From NCBI RefSeq assembly GCF_024746815.1, contig NZ_CP080528.1:620001-684000 (forward strand): DNA of 64,000 nt, given 5' to 3'. Shown here piece after piece: positions 18,577-27,520 of the stretch. The notes beneath the pieces are model-generated. The model was not told where the DNA came from and did not search any database. It saw nothing but the letters and a program-made list of their open reading frames with translations. Position numbers and translations under genes: made by a program. The first letter of the stretch is position 1, and each line of letters starts with the position of its first letter. This DNA is from Mesorhizobium sp. AR07. Its GTDB lineage: Bacteria > Pseudomonadota > Alphaproteobacteria > Rhizobiales > Rhizobiaceae.

Positions 18577-19902
18577 TCAGATCAAAACCGCGGCATTAAT
18601 CGCCGCAGCGAGCCGCTCCACAATCACGTCGACCTGCTCGGGCTGAATGATGTAGGGAGGTGCCAGCAGCACATGGTCGCCATGGACCCCGTCAATGGTG
18701 CCACCCATCGGGTAGCACATCAGACCTCGTTGCATCGCTTCCTTCTTGATCTTGGAGTGTATTCTGCGGGCCGGATCAAAAGGTTGTTTCGTATCCTTAT
18801 CCGCCACAATTTCCACACCACGAAAAAGGCCGCGACCACGGATGTCGCCAACGTTGGGAGATTGACCGAGTGCGGCATCAAGTCCCGCTTGGAGCCGATC
18901 GCCCATCTTGAGGACGTTGGCCATGACATCCGGACGTTTGAGGATCTCGACCACCTTGTTGGCGGCGGCCGCAGCAATGGGATGACCGATGTAGGTATGT
19001 CCGTGCTGGAACAAACCCGATCCATCCGCAAACGCACGATAGATCTTTTCAGATAGGAGCACCGCGCCGATCGGCTGGAAACCACCGCCCAAGCCCTTCG
19101 CAATGGTCAACAGATCGGGAACTATTCCTTCCTGTTCCAGCGCGAAAATCGAACCAGTGCGGCCCATGCCGCACATTACTTCGTCGAGGATCAGCAAGAT
19201 GCCGTACTTGTCACAGATCTGGCGGACGCGCTTGAAGTAGTCAGCGACAGGCCCCACGGCACCGAGTGTCGCACCCACCACGGGTTCAGCCACGAACGCC
19301 ATGACCTTGTCGGTCCCAAGCTCGACAATTTTAGCTTCGAGTTCGGTGGCGAGCCGCTCGGCGTAGGCCTCAGGTGTTTCGCCCGACTGCATATCGCGAT
19401 AGGCGTAGCAAGGAGAAACATGATGGGTCTCCGGCAAGATCGGCTTGAACTGCGCGCGTCGCCATGCATTTCCACCAGTTGCTAGGGCGCCGATCGTGTT
19501 TCCGTGATAGCTCTGTCGGCGTGCGATGATGTGGCGTCGCTGAGACTGGCCGATTTCGACGAAATACTGGCGTGCCATCTTAAGAGCGGCCTCGACAGCT
19601 TCGGAACCGCCGGAGACCAGGTAAACATAATCGAGGCCCTTCGGCGCCAGATCCACAAGCTGCTCAGCAAGTTCTTCAGCGACATCCGTCGTAAAGAACG
19701 AGGTATGAGCATAAGCGATCCGGCCCATCTGCGCCTTCATCGCCTCCAGCACCTCTGGATGGTTGTGACCAAGGCAGCTCACAGCCGCGCCCCCTGAGCC
19801 ATCGATATAGCTTCGGCCTTCGCTGTCGCTGATGTGGATCCCTTCGCCCGCGACGGCTCTGGGCAAATTTGTACCGATCGAACGATGGAGGATTTTAGTC
19901 AT
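18577..19902 (-). CDS. Class III (omega) aminotransferase, possible diaminobutyrate transaminase
   Basis: A 441-residue PLP-dependent transaminase. Evidence includes the N-terminal YIDGSGGAAVSCLGH, SGGSEAVEAALKMARQ for phosphate binding, LILDEVMCGMGRTG with D240, and the cofactor lysine K269 in TIAKGLGGGFQPIGA. In ectoine degradation an enzyme of this class (DoeD) converts 2,4-diaminobutyrate to aspartate semialdehyde, which fits its place at the head of this cluster. ATG 19902 gives the family's usual N-terminus (MTKILHRS); ATG 19908 and ATG 19944 are in-frame alternatives without clear ribosome sites. Confidence 0.85.
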   Translation of the reverse strand: MTKILHRSIGTNLPRAVAGEGIHISDSEGRSYIDGSGGAAVSCLGHNHPEVLEAMKAQMGRIAYAHTSFFTTDVAEELAEQLVDLAPKGLDYVYLVSGGSEAVEAALKMARQYFVEIGQSQRRHIIARRQSYHGNTIGALATGGNAWRRAQFKPILPETHHVSPCYAYRDMQSGETPEAYAERLATELEAKIVELGTDKVMAFVAEPVVGATLGAVGPVADYFKRVRQICDKYGILLILDEVMCGMGRTGSIFALEQEGIVPDLLTIAKGLGGGFQPIGAVLLSEKIYRAFADGSGLFQHGHTYIGHPIAAAAANKVVEILKRPDVMANVLKMGDRLQAGLDAALGQSPNVGDIRGRGLFRGVEIVADKDTKQPFDPARRIHSKIKKEAMQRGLMCYPMGGTIDGVHGDHVLLAPPYIIQPEQVDVIVERLAAAINAAVLI

Positions 19903-19954
19903 ACTCATCTCGGGCTGATTGTGGCCGGCGTCCCGGCGCTTCATATTTATTGAT

Positions 19955-19979
19955 TTGCAGTTTTCCCGAAAAATTGCAA
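19955..19979. promoter_or_regulatory. Palindromic operator between the catabolic cluster and rpiR
   Basis: A 25-bp imperfect palindrome with arms TTGCA...TGCAA and inner TTTT...AAAA; 20 of 25 positions match the reverse complement. It lies in the 211-bp divergent region, about 53 bp upstream of the aminotransferase start and 135 bp upstream of the regulator start. This is where a locally encoded RpiR repressor would bind. Confidence 0.6.
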
Positions 19980-20113
19980 CGATTGTTTTATGGAAGAGCT
20001 TTATGATGCATTTGTTTTTGATCCGACCTCCAGATCGGAGCGATTTTGTGATCGGTCAGATTTGACTTGTAAGCCCGCTGGAGAGATGGTCCGCTTGATA
20101 TATCGCAGCCATT

Positions 20114-21007
20114 ATGAGGCAAATGTTGCAAAAGGGTCCTCTCCACGCTCAAATCATTGAGCGGTTTGACGAAATGTCTGAGCAGTTGCAGCAGGCAGCA
20201 CGTCACATTCTCGAACACCCGCAGGAGGTAGCGCTCGTTTCCATGCGGGAACTGGCCCGCAATGCGGGCGTGCAACCATCCACCATGACGCGCTTGGCGA
20301 AGTTTCTTGGTTTCTCCGGATACGAAGACTTTCGCGGCCAGCACGCTGACGTTATTCGGGTTAGTGCGGATGGGTTTGCCGCCCGTGCAATGCAAAGAGA
20401 CGAGAGCGGAACGAGCGACGAAGGTCTGGCGTATAGAATGCTCCAGAGCCTGTCGGCCCAGATCAGCCGGCTTTGTGAACCCGATACGCTTTGCAGGCTC
20501 AGCCAGTTAGCCGACCGGTTAGCCAGAGCGCGAAGGGTCTACGTTCTTGGCCTCAGGTCCTGCCATTCGGTAGCTTGGCATTTTCACTATGTGATGACGT
20601 TATTGGGCGAAAAGACCATGCATCTGGATGGTCCCGCCGGCACGGGTGGCGATGCACTTATTCGCGCCACCGCCGACGATGTTCTGCTTGCGGTGTCCAT
20701 AAATCCCTACTCCCGTTACACGTTGGAAGTTGCGGAGACAGCACTTGAAAAAGGAATGGGCGTCGTTGCGATCACAGACAGCGAGGTTTCTCCTCTCGTA
20801 ACGATCGCGGAGCACGCGGTTCTTTTCCCGACCGAGAGCCACACCTTTTTCCACACACTGACACCGGCCTTGGCAATTTCGGAGGTCCTTTGCGGGCTGC
20901 TGGCAAGCCATGACCGTGAGGCGGCGCTTGAGGAGCTCAAACGCGTCGATAGCTATCTCTCATCGATGAACACTTACGCTGCGTCCATTCCACGTCGGAA
21001 AATTTAA
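20114..21007 (+). CDS. MurR/RpiR-family transcriptional regulator
   Basis: A 297-residue regulator. Residues about 5-80 form the HTH_6 DNA-binding domain (ALVSMRELARNAGVQPSTMT, then RLAKFLGFSGYEDFR), and residues about 125-260 a SIS sugar-phosphate-binding-type domain (VYVLGLRSCHSVAWHFHY, DVLLAVSINPYSRYTLEV). It is divergent from the ectoine-type cluster and very likely controls it through the palindrome at 19955. RpiR proteins are best known as repressors released by a phosphosugar, but amine and amino-acid clusters in rhizobia also use them. Confidence 0.9.
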   Translation: MRQMLQKGPLHAQIIERFDEMSEQLQQAARHILEHPQEVALVSMRELARNAGVQPSTMTRLAKFLGFSGYEDFRGQHADVIRVSADGFAARAMQRDESGTSDEGLAYRMLQSLSAQISRLCEPDTLCRLSQLADRLARARRVYVLGLRSCHSVAWHFHYVMTLLGEKTMHLDGPAGTGGDALIRATADDVLLAVSINPYSRYTLEVAETALEKGMGVVAITDSEVSPLVTIAEHAVLFPTESHTFFHTLTPALAISEVLCGLLASHDREAALEELKRVDSYLSSMNTYAASIPRRKI

Positions 21008-21249
21008 ATAAGCGAATGAACGACTAGTCTTAAGGTCCTGAAGCTCGGCGCTCGTGTCAGCGAAGCGCCTTGGCGCATCCTCCTGACCTTCGCTGCCGCC
21101 TTTGCCCGAGGCCACACTCTCCCGCCATTTACCTGGAGTCCTGCAGTCGGCCGCAAGCTGACTGCCGGGGCATGCACGCCCTAGAGAAACCTCAAACCTC
21201 AAGCGGGTTCAACAAAGTCCAATCAAAAACCGCAGTGAAACAGACCTAA

Positions 21250-22569
21250 GGGTCTGTTGAACAATATGTGAATCCGGAATTCGGTTTTTTGCGGTTTGAG
21301 GATTCCCTTTGGCTGGTGGACTTTCTAGACTCGCTTTGTGATTGACGAAGCGGCGATCCGTTTGAGGTATGAGGCGGTGGGTCCCTTGCTCGACGAGCGG
21401 GGCCGGCGGCGGTTTGCAGCGGCCGAGGCTCTGGCGGCGGGCCATGGCGGCATCATGGTGGTCTCGCGGATCACGGGCGTGGCGCGCAGCACGATTGGTC
21501 GGGGCCTTGTGGAGTTGCGCGACGAGGCGGCTCTGGATTTGACCCGGGCGCGACGGCCTGGCGGAGGACGTAAGGCGCTGGCGAGCCTGGACGCGACCTT
21601 GCTGGACGATCTGCGCGGCCTGGTTGATCCGGTCACGCGAGGCGACCCGCAAGCCCCGCTGCTGTGGACCTCCAAGAGCTTGCGCCATCTGGCCGAGGGG
21701 TTGCGGGCGCTGGGCCACAAGATCGGCCACAACACGGTGGCGACCCTTCTGCGTGGGCTGGGCTATAGCCTGCAGGCCAACCGCAAGACCCTGGAAGGCG
21801 CCAGCCATCCCGACCGCGACGCGCAGTTCCACTACATCAACCGCCAGGTGGGTGCGGCGCTCGAGGCAGGTGAACCAGCGATCTCGGTGGACACCAAGAA
21901 GAAAGAGCTGGTGGGCGACTTCAAGAATGGCGGGCGCGACTATCGTCCAGCCGGCCAACCGGAGCCGGTACGGGTCCACGACTTCCTCGTTCCGGAGCTT
22001 GGCCGCGCAGCGCCTTACGGCGTCTATGACATCGGCGACAACAAGGGCTGGGTCAGCGTCGGCATCGACCATGACACCGCCGACTTCGCAGTTAACGCGA
22101 TCGGCCGGTGGTGGCGGCTGATGGGACAAGCACGCTATCCCAAGGCTAGACATCTGGTAATCACGGCCGACGGCGGCGGCAGCAACGGCTCGCGCGTGCG
22201 CCTGTGGAAGCTGAGGCTGCAAACCCTGGCCGACGAATTGGGCCTGACCATCACCGTCTGCCACCTGCCGCCCGGCACCAGCAAATGGAACAAGATCGAA
22301 CATCGCCTGTTCTCGTTCATCACCCAGAACTGGCGCGGCCGGCCACTGCTCAGCCATCAAGTCATCGTCGAACTGATCGCCGCCACCAAGACCAAGGCGG
22401 GCCTCACCGTTCGCTCCGAGATCGATCCCAACCTCTACCCCGCCGGCGTCAAGGTCACCGACCAGGAAATGGCGACCATCAACATCCGTCGCCATGCATT
22501 CCACGGCGAATGGAACTACACCATCACACCACGAACCAAACCGTGACGTAGTTGTTCTTCAACAGGCCC
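21250..22569 (+). mobile_element. ISAzo13-family insertion sequence, copy 1 (intact)
   Basis: The 1320-bp element begins GGGTCTGTTGAA and ends with the near-complement TTCAACAGGCCC. TAA flanks both sides (21247-21249 and 22570-22572), indicating a 3-bp target duplication. It carries one intact transposase gene. A second copy lies at 27521-28839. Confidence 0.93.
21338..22546 (+). CDS. ISAzo13-family DDE transposase
   Basis: A 402-residue transposase spanning almost the whole element. It has an N-terminal helix-turn-helix (MVVSRITGVARSTIGRGLVE) and the ISAzo13 DDE core: AISVDTKKKELVGDFKNGG, HLVITADGGGSNGSRVRLWK and HLPPGTSKWNKIEHRLFSFI hold the conserved acidic residues. The start GTG 21338 is the first plausible one. 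The gene appears complete, so this copy could be active and could act in trans on the broken copy 2. The opposite strand carries a long but non-coding shadow frame. Confidence 0.93.
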   Translation: MIDEAAIRLRYEAVGPLLDERGRRRFAAAEALAAGHGGIMVVSRITGVARSTIGRGLVELRDEAALDLTRARRPGGGRKALASLDATLLDDLRGLVDPVTRGDPQAPLLWTSKSLRHLAEGLRALGHKIGHNTVATLLRGLGYSLQANRKTLEGASHPDRDAQFHYINRQVGAALEAGEPAISVDTKKKELVGDFKNGGRDYRPAGQPEPVRVHDFLVPELGRAAPYGVYDIGDNKGWVSVGIDHDTADFAVNAIGRWWRLMGQARYPKARHLVITADGGGSNGSRVRLWKLRLQTLADELGLTITVCHLPPGTSKWNKIEHRLFSFITQNWRGRPLLSHQVIVELIAATKTKAGLTVRSEIDPNLYPAGVKVTDQEMATINIRRHAFHGEWNYTITPRTKP

Positions 22570-22737
22570 TAACAACCAATGGGCTTAGCTCGGCAGTAAC
22601 ACAAATTTAAAATTTCTTCACAACCGCAAATTGCTAACGATGGTACCTTCACCGCTCTGAGGTCAGGCACGGCAAAAAAGCTGATGTCGGTTTACGTTCA
22701 GACCGCCAGACAGCACGCAACATAGGAGTCAACAGCC

Positions 22738-24000
22738 ATGCCAACAAGAGCGCTCATCCTCGTTGAAGGCAACACCATAGGTACTGGTCCGCTTTACGTC
22801 CAAGCGGCCCAGCGTCTTGGTCTTCATCCAATTACCCTGTCGGCTGATCCAGCTCAGTATGACTATCTTGTGGCGGAAAGGCTTGAGGCAATCCGTGTCG
22901 ATACAAACAATCTCGATGCGCTGATCCACGAATGTTCCCGGCTGCGTGCGACCTATGACATTGCTGGCATTACGAGCGCCACGGAGTGGTTCTATGCGAC
23001 AGTTGGCAAGCTCTGTCGGCATTTCGATCTGCCGGGACCGAACCCCGCATCGATTGAACGATGCTGCGATAAATTCATTCAACGTCAGGTCCTCGCGGAG
23101 GCCGGCGTTCCAGTACCTGCTTTTCGCTTGGCAGCAAATGCGACAGACGTACAAAGCTCTGCCGCGGAGATCGGCTTGCCGGTGATTGTTAAGCCAGCCG
23201 TGGGCAGCGGCAGCAGGGGTGTCCGATTGTGCCGCAACGTCGATGAGTTAGCCGAACATACGACCTATCTGTTGGGCGGGAAGCACATATGGCGGTCTTC
23301 GCCGAGGATACTGGTCGAAGAATTCGCACAAGGCCCACTCTATGAAGCCGACATAATGGGAAATGAGGTCATTGGAATTTGCATCTCTGACTTCGGCCCC
23401 CTACCGCACTTCCTCGTTCATGAGTGCACCTACCCGGCCCCACTGACTGATGATGAGCAAAAGCGTATCATCGATGTTTCGCTGAGCTGTTTGCGAGCTC
23501 TCGGCCTTGGCTGGGGGCCAACGAACATTGAATTCCGGTGGACGAAGCGTGGCCCAGTCGTCATTGAAGTCAATCCGCGTCTTGCGGGTGGGATCGGTCC
23601 TCAACTGGTTCAGCTGGCTTATGGTGTCGATCTCATCACCGAGCACATCAAGCTTGTCATCGGCGAGGAATGGAATTTGCGCAGAAGGCATTTGCAGACT
23701 GCGGCGGCGCGGATCCTGACTCCTGATCGCGATGGCATCCTCGATTGGATCGATAGCGACACGCGCGCAGCTGCCATATCAGGTGTCGCCGAGGTCAAAT
23801 TTTATGTTGAACCCAAGACGCCGATCATCAGGAAAGGCGACTACCGAGACCGCATCGGACATGTCATCGCCGCTTCACCCAGCTTTGCTCAGACCAAGGC
23901 CATACTTCAGCATGCTGTCGACTTAAGCGATTGGTCGATCATACCATTTCCGACCCTTGGCGAACCGGAAGGTTCTGTCGCAAATTCTGATAGAGACTGA
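22738..24000 (+). CDS. ATP-grasp domain protein of unknown substrate
   Basis: A 420-residue ATP-grasp ligase-type enzyme. An N-terminal preATP-grasp region (residues 1-100, ALILVEGNTIGTGPLYVQAA) precedes the ATP-grasp fold, with DKFIQRQVLAEAGVPVPAF, the glycine-rich lid IVKPAVGSGSRGVRLC and the metal-binding VVIEVNPRLAGGIGPQLVQL. The ATG at 22738 has AGGAG upstream. Such proteins join a carboxylate to an amine or thiol; relatives make dipeptides or modify amino acids. No partner biosynthetic gene remains, though a dapF stump follows 40 bp downstream. Both may be the left-hand part of a small operon destroyed by insertions. Confidence 0.88.
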   Translation: MPTRALILVEGNTIGTGPLYVQAAQRLGLHPITLSADPAQYDYLVAERLEAIRVDTNNLDALIHECSRLRATYDIAGITSATEWFYATVGKLCRHFDLPGPNPASIERCCDKFIQRQVLAEAGVPVPAFRLAANATDVQSSAAEIGLPVIVKPAVGSGSRGVRLCRNVDELAEHTTYLLGGKHIWRSSPRILVEEFAQGPLYEADIMGNEVIGICISDFGPLPHFLVHECTYPAPLTDDEQKRIIDVSLSCLRALGLGWGPTNIEFRWTKRGPVVIEVNPRLAGGIGPQLVQLAYGVDLITEHIKLVIGEEWNLRRRHLQTAAARILTPDRDGILDWIDSDTRAAAISGVAEVKFYVEPKTPIIRKGDYRDRIGHVIAASPSFAQTKAILQHAVDLSDWSIIPFPTLGEPEGSVANSDRD

Positions 24001-24040
24001 AACGGGGCGTTGCGCTTTGTTCAGGTAGTTGGACAGGTCG

Positions 24041-24244
24041 ATGAAGCACATCGGTTTTCTGTCGCAACCTCCGCCGATTGGATTGCCGCTGCCCTGGCCG
24101 TTCGTCAAAATGCACGGTCTACAGAACTACTTTGTTATCCTTGACCGGCGGGACGGGACCGAGCCTTTCGATGTCGACGACATCGTTCGCATATGTCGCA
24201 TGCATACCGGAGCGGGAGGCGAGCAACTGCTGTCGACGACCTGA
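24041..24244 (+). pseudogene. dapF: Diaminopimelate epimerase N-terminal fragment
   Basis: The frame reads FVKMHGLQNYFVILDRRDG and then VRICRMHTGAGGEQLL, which matches the N-terminal DapF signature (FxKMHGLGNDFVVID and HxGxGxDQLL). The family's glycine and aspartate at GND are changed to QNY. After GGEQLL the match ends, leaving about 65 of about 275 residues. It lies just downstream of the ATP-grasp gene and just upstream of a transposase remnant that probably cut it. Confidence 0.7.
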
Positions 24245-24360
24245 GAAAAATTGACCCCGCATTGCCTCAAGCAAAATGTTGCCGATAGTGTCGCTGTTCC
24301 GAATGGGATGGTCAGGTGTTGTCATCCCGATTCGGAGGATGGATGGGAAGGCGGATCAGC

Positions 24361-24957
24361 ATGGCGACACGGTCGGAATTGGTGGAAGCAATTGTCGAGC
24401 GATGTCGATCGGGGAGCCGAGGCGATAAGCGCCTCATCCTCGATGAGTTCGTCGCGGTGACCGGTTGTCATCGCTAGCATGCGATCCGAGTGCAACGTCA
24501 ACGCGCGTCGAAGACACCCGGCAACAAGAGGCACAGCCTTCGCTATGGCGGCGATGTTCGCGAAGCGCTCGTGGTGTTGTGGGAGGCATCGGAGCGGCTG
24601 TGTTCCAAACGGCTGCGGCCGTTGATACCTGTCTTGTTGCCAGCGCTTGAACGGCATGGCCGGCTAGAGCTCGATGCCGCGCTCCGCGGCAAGCTGCTGA
24701 CGATGAGCCCGGCGACGATGGATCGGCTTTTGGCGGAGGTACGTGTTGTGGCTCGCGGCGGCCAGCGTCGCCGAGCAGGAATGAGTTCGGCGGTTCGCCG
24801 ATCGGTGCCGGTGCGCACCTTCGGGGACTGGAATGATCCGCCGCCCGGTTACGTCGAGGTCGATTTCGTGGCGCATTCCGGCACATCTTCGTCCGGCAGC
24901 TTTGTGCAGACAATGGTGTTGACCGGTATTGCTACTGGGTGGACCGAACGCGATTGT
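24361..24957 (+). pseudogene. Integrase-type IS transposase, N-terminal half
   Basis: The start ATG 24361 reads MATRSELVEAIVERCRSGSR and so on, then meets an in-frame TAG near 24475. The same frame continues LRYGGDVREALVVLWEASER and, through the first catalytic aspartate region, GYVEVDFVAHSGTSSSGSFV. It is the same family as the minus-strand transposase at the right edge of the window (62815-64000). The match stops at about 24957 (TGWTE). The C-terminal half of a relative lies next door in the opposite orientation. Confidence 0.78.
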
Positions 24958-24966
24958 CGTGTTGCC

Positions 24967-26106
24967 TCACCTAATTTTGTTACCTAGTGCCTCATCAGGA
25001 ATGTTACCCGCAGCCAGACGTGCGGAATCTGAAGCGAGGTATGGCGCTGGGCCGCTGACCTCGCCGATGAGCCGCTGCACGGCTTGTTGTCGCCACGCCC
25101 TTACTCGCTTCTGCAGCGTGTGAAGCTGGCGCAAGCTGTATCGTCCGGGGTGACGGGCCTGGAACTCGACGAGAAGTTCAAGTGCGGTCTGATCCGGACG
25201 CTCTTCAAGGCATCGTGCCATCTCTTCCCAATGGTCCTTAAAGATGTCGGGACGTCGGCCACGCGGTTTGTCGTTGAGCCGACGATACGTCTTCGGCCCA
25301 ACGACAACACCGCGTGCGCGAGCTGCTTGGCGCCACAGATAGACCCGTCGGACGAGTGTTTTGTACTGCTTGCGGGTAAATCGACCTGGAAACTGGATAC
25401 ACAGCTCTTCGAAGAGTTGCGTGGCATTGATGTTGGGGAATTCTTCCAATCGGCGGCAAACGATCGGCCACACCATGCGGAGCGCCTGGACGCGGGCTTG
25501 GCCAGGCTCGGCGTAGACCGGCTTCAGCTTCTCCTGCATCTTCGCGGCTTTCGCGGCAGGAGTGGGTGAGATCACCGGCTTGAGCGCGGCGGTGGGAGCC
25601 GCAATAAGGACTTGCGTCGAGACCTTTTGTAGACTTCGTAGGTAACGCGGTTTGGCTTCGGTGGAGAACGTCGGACGGATTTCACCCGCATGCCAGGCAC
25701 TCGACAGGCTTGCTACGAACGCGGCCAGGTCGGGTGGTTCGGATGTCGTCGGCGGCGGTGTTTCGCCGTCAGCCAGGGCTGCGAGATAGGCCTGCACGGC
25801 TCGCATCTCCTCCAGAAGCTTCAGCGGATCGAGGTCGGCGGCGATCTCGCGCAGCTTGCTCTTGGCAGCCATCGGGATGCCCTCCGCCTGCAGGAGACGC
25901 TCACAGGGCGTCTGCGGCGGATGATAGCGCTTGGCCACCTTCGCTCCGTCGCGCTGCTTGGCAGCCAGCTTGAACGAGGGCTGGAAGAAGTTCACAAACA
26001 GCCGGGATGCCCCGTAAAGGCGCGTGATCGCTCTGGCCGCCGCCAAGCCTTCAAAGCGCCGATAACCCAGGAGCTTCCGTACAACGGCGCCATTTTTCTG
26101 CTCTAT
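24967..26106 (-). pseudogene. Integrase-type IS transposase, C-terminal half (inverted)
   Basis: The minus strand begins at IEQKNGAVVRKLLGYRRFEG (E of the DDE triad) and continues through LFVNFFQPSFKLAAKQRDGA to the natural end at 24967. The N-terminal two fifths are missing. A repeated basic segment near the C-terminus (TRKQYKTLVRRVYLWRQAAR and SLRQLHTLQKRVRAWRQQAV) is characteristic of this longer version. With the N-terminal half on the other strand, the site looks like an inversion or two converging partial insertions with the middle of the gene lost. Confidence 0.75.
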
Positions 26107-26194
26107 CTGCGCGCTTCGCAAAAGCTGGACAGCGATTTCACGCGATCGTGGGCAGCAGAAGCCTGACCGACGGTTGCTATGAGTTCACTGGTTT

Positions 26195-26782
26195 TTAGTC
26201 GGCGTCAAGCGCCTGCTTGCCAGCTATTTTCCTCAAGCTTTCGCCGGTCATGTTGATGCGGTGAGCATTGTGAACGAGGCGGTCGAGGATGGCGTCGGCA
26301 AGGGTGGGATCGTCGCCGATGACTTCGTGCCACTGATCGACGGGCACTTGGCTTGTTACGATGGTGGAGGCCCGCCCGTTGCGGTCTTCAAGCATCTCCA
26401 GCAGATCGATGCGCTGGCTTTGAGTGAGCACCGAGATGCCCCAGTCGTCCAATATCAGTAGCTCGACGCGAGCGAGAGACTTGAGCATGCGGGCATGGCG
26501 ACCGTCGCCGCGAGCCAGCGCCATTGCCTCGAACAGGCGCGGGACACGCTGGTAGGAGACGGAGCGCCCGTCCCGGCACGCTTTGTGGCCCAGGGCACAG
26601 GCAAGCCACGATTTTCCCACGCCGCATGGGCCTGTGATTGCCAAATTATTGTGCCGAGAGATCCAGTCGCCGGCGACAAGCCTGGCTAGAAGGGCGCGGT
26701 CGATGCCGCGTGGGATGCGCAGATCGATATCTTCGACGCAGGCATTCTGCCGCAGGGCGGCAAATTTGAGACGCGCGGTCAT
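26195..26782 (-). pseudogene. IS21-family IstB ATPase lacking its N-terminus
   Basis: 195 residues of an IstB helper ATPase: Walker A GPCGVGKSW, Walker B LLILDDWG, sensor TIVTSQVPVDQWHEVIGD and DRLVHNAHRINMTGESLRK at the end. The in-frame sequence upstream of the ATG (AERDTKR) is still IstB-like but hits a stop, so about 50 N-terminal residues and the whole istA are missing. IstB assists the IstA transposase. Short repeats of the IS21-end type (TTCCCC with A-rich spacers) lie at 26820-26860. Confidence 0.8.
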
Positions 26783-26858
26783 GCGCTTGGTGTCGCGTTC
26801 CGCCGCTGTTCAATACCGGGTGAAATTTCCCCAAAAGTGCCGAAGTAAAATTCCCCAA

Positions 26859-27080
26859 TTACGCCGTCTCGGACGGCATGGAGAATTGGGTATTTTTTGG
26901 CGGCCGACCGCGCGGCCGTGATGGTGGAGCGAAGGACGGTGGGGTAATCAGGGCTTTCGAACGGACGTGTTCAGGCATCAATTCGGCATGCTGGCGCAGC
27001 CTGTAGCTTGATCCTTCGATCTGAACGACGACGGCATGATGCAAAAGCCTGTCGAGAAGCGCGGTGGCGACCACGGCGTC
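26859..27080 (-). pseudogene. IS21-family IstB C-terminal fragment (different IS21 from its neighbour)
   Basis: The minus strand from GAC at 27078-27080 reads DAVVATALLDRLLHHAVVVQ, then IEGSSYRLRQHAELMP and a GRPPKN tail, the standard end of an IstB. Upstream it is cut exactly where the serine recombinase element begins. The same type of junction is seen at 47265-47267, so the recombinase element appears to have entered istB here. Confidence 0.78.
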
Positions 27081-27520
27081 CGCGAATGCTTCATGATGCA
27101 CCTTTCCTTGATCGCCTGGTCCGTTGCAGTCGGCGTTGAAGTTGATCGATCTGGTCGCTGGAAAGGCTGATCTGCCAAGGCTGGCCTTTCGTGCTTTGCC
27201 GACCGTGGACAAGGCCCTGGGCGAGATAGTCGAAGATGGTTTGAGCCGTCACGCCGATTGCAGCGGCTGCGCCCTGTACAGAGTAGGTTCCATCAGGCCA
27301 GCGCGGCGGATTGGCTGCGACGCCGTTGATCTTGGCTGTGGGGATTCCCCAACGGTGGCGTAAGAGCCAGATGTTCTCATAGCTGAACAGCTTGCCTCGC
27401 GCCGAGCGGACGCCCTCGTCATTCAATATTTTGGCGATTTGCCTGTCCATATCGCCCGCAGCATTGAGTTGCGTGATCCGCTCACGCACAAGCTCGAGTT
27501 CGCCATAGTCTCGATCGTAA

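Noticed and set aside
21209..22504. A 431-codon open frame on the minus strand of ISAzo13 copy 1 (and its twin at 27423-28250)
   Set aside because: It is the antisense shadow of the transposase gene in a GC-rich sequence, lacks domains and a ribosome site, and appears in both copies only because they are the same element.
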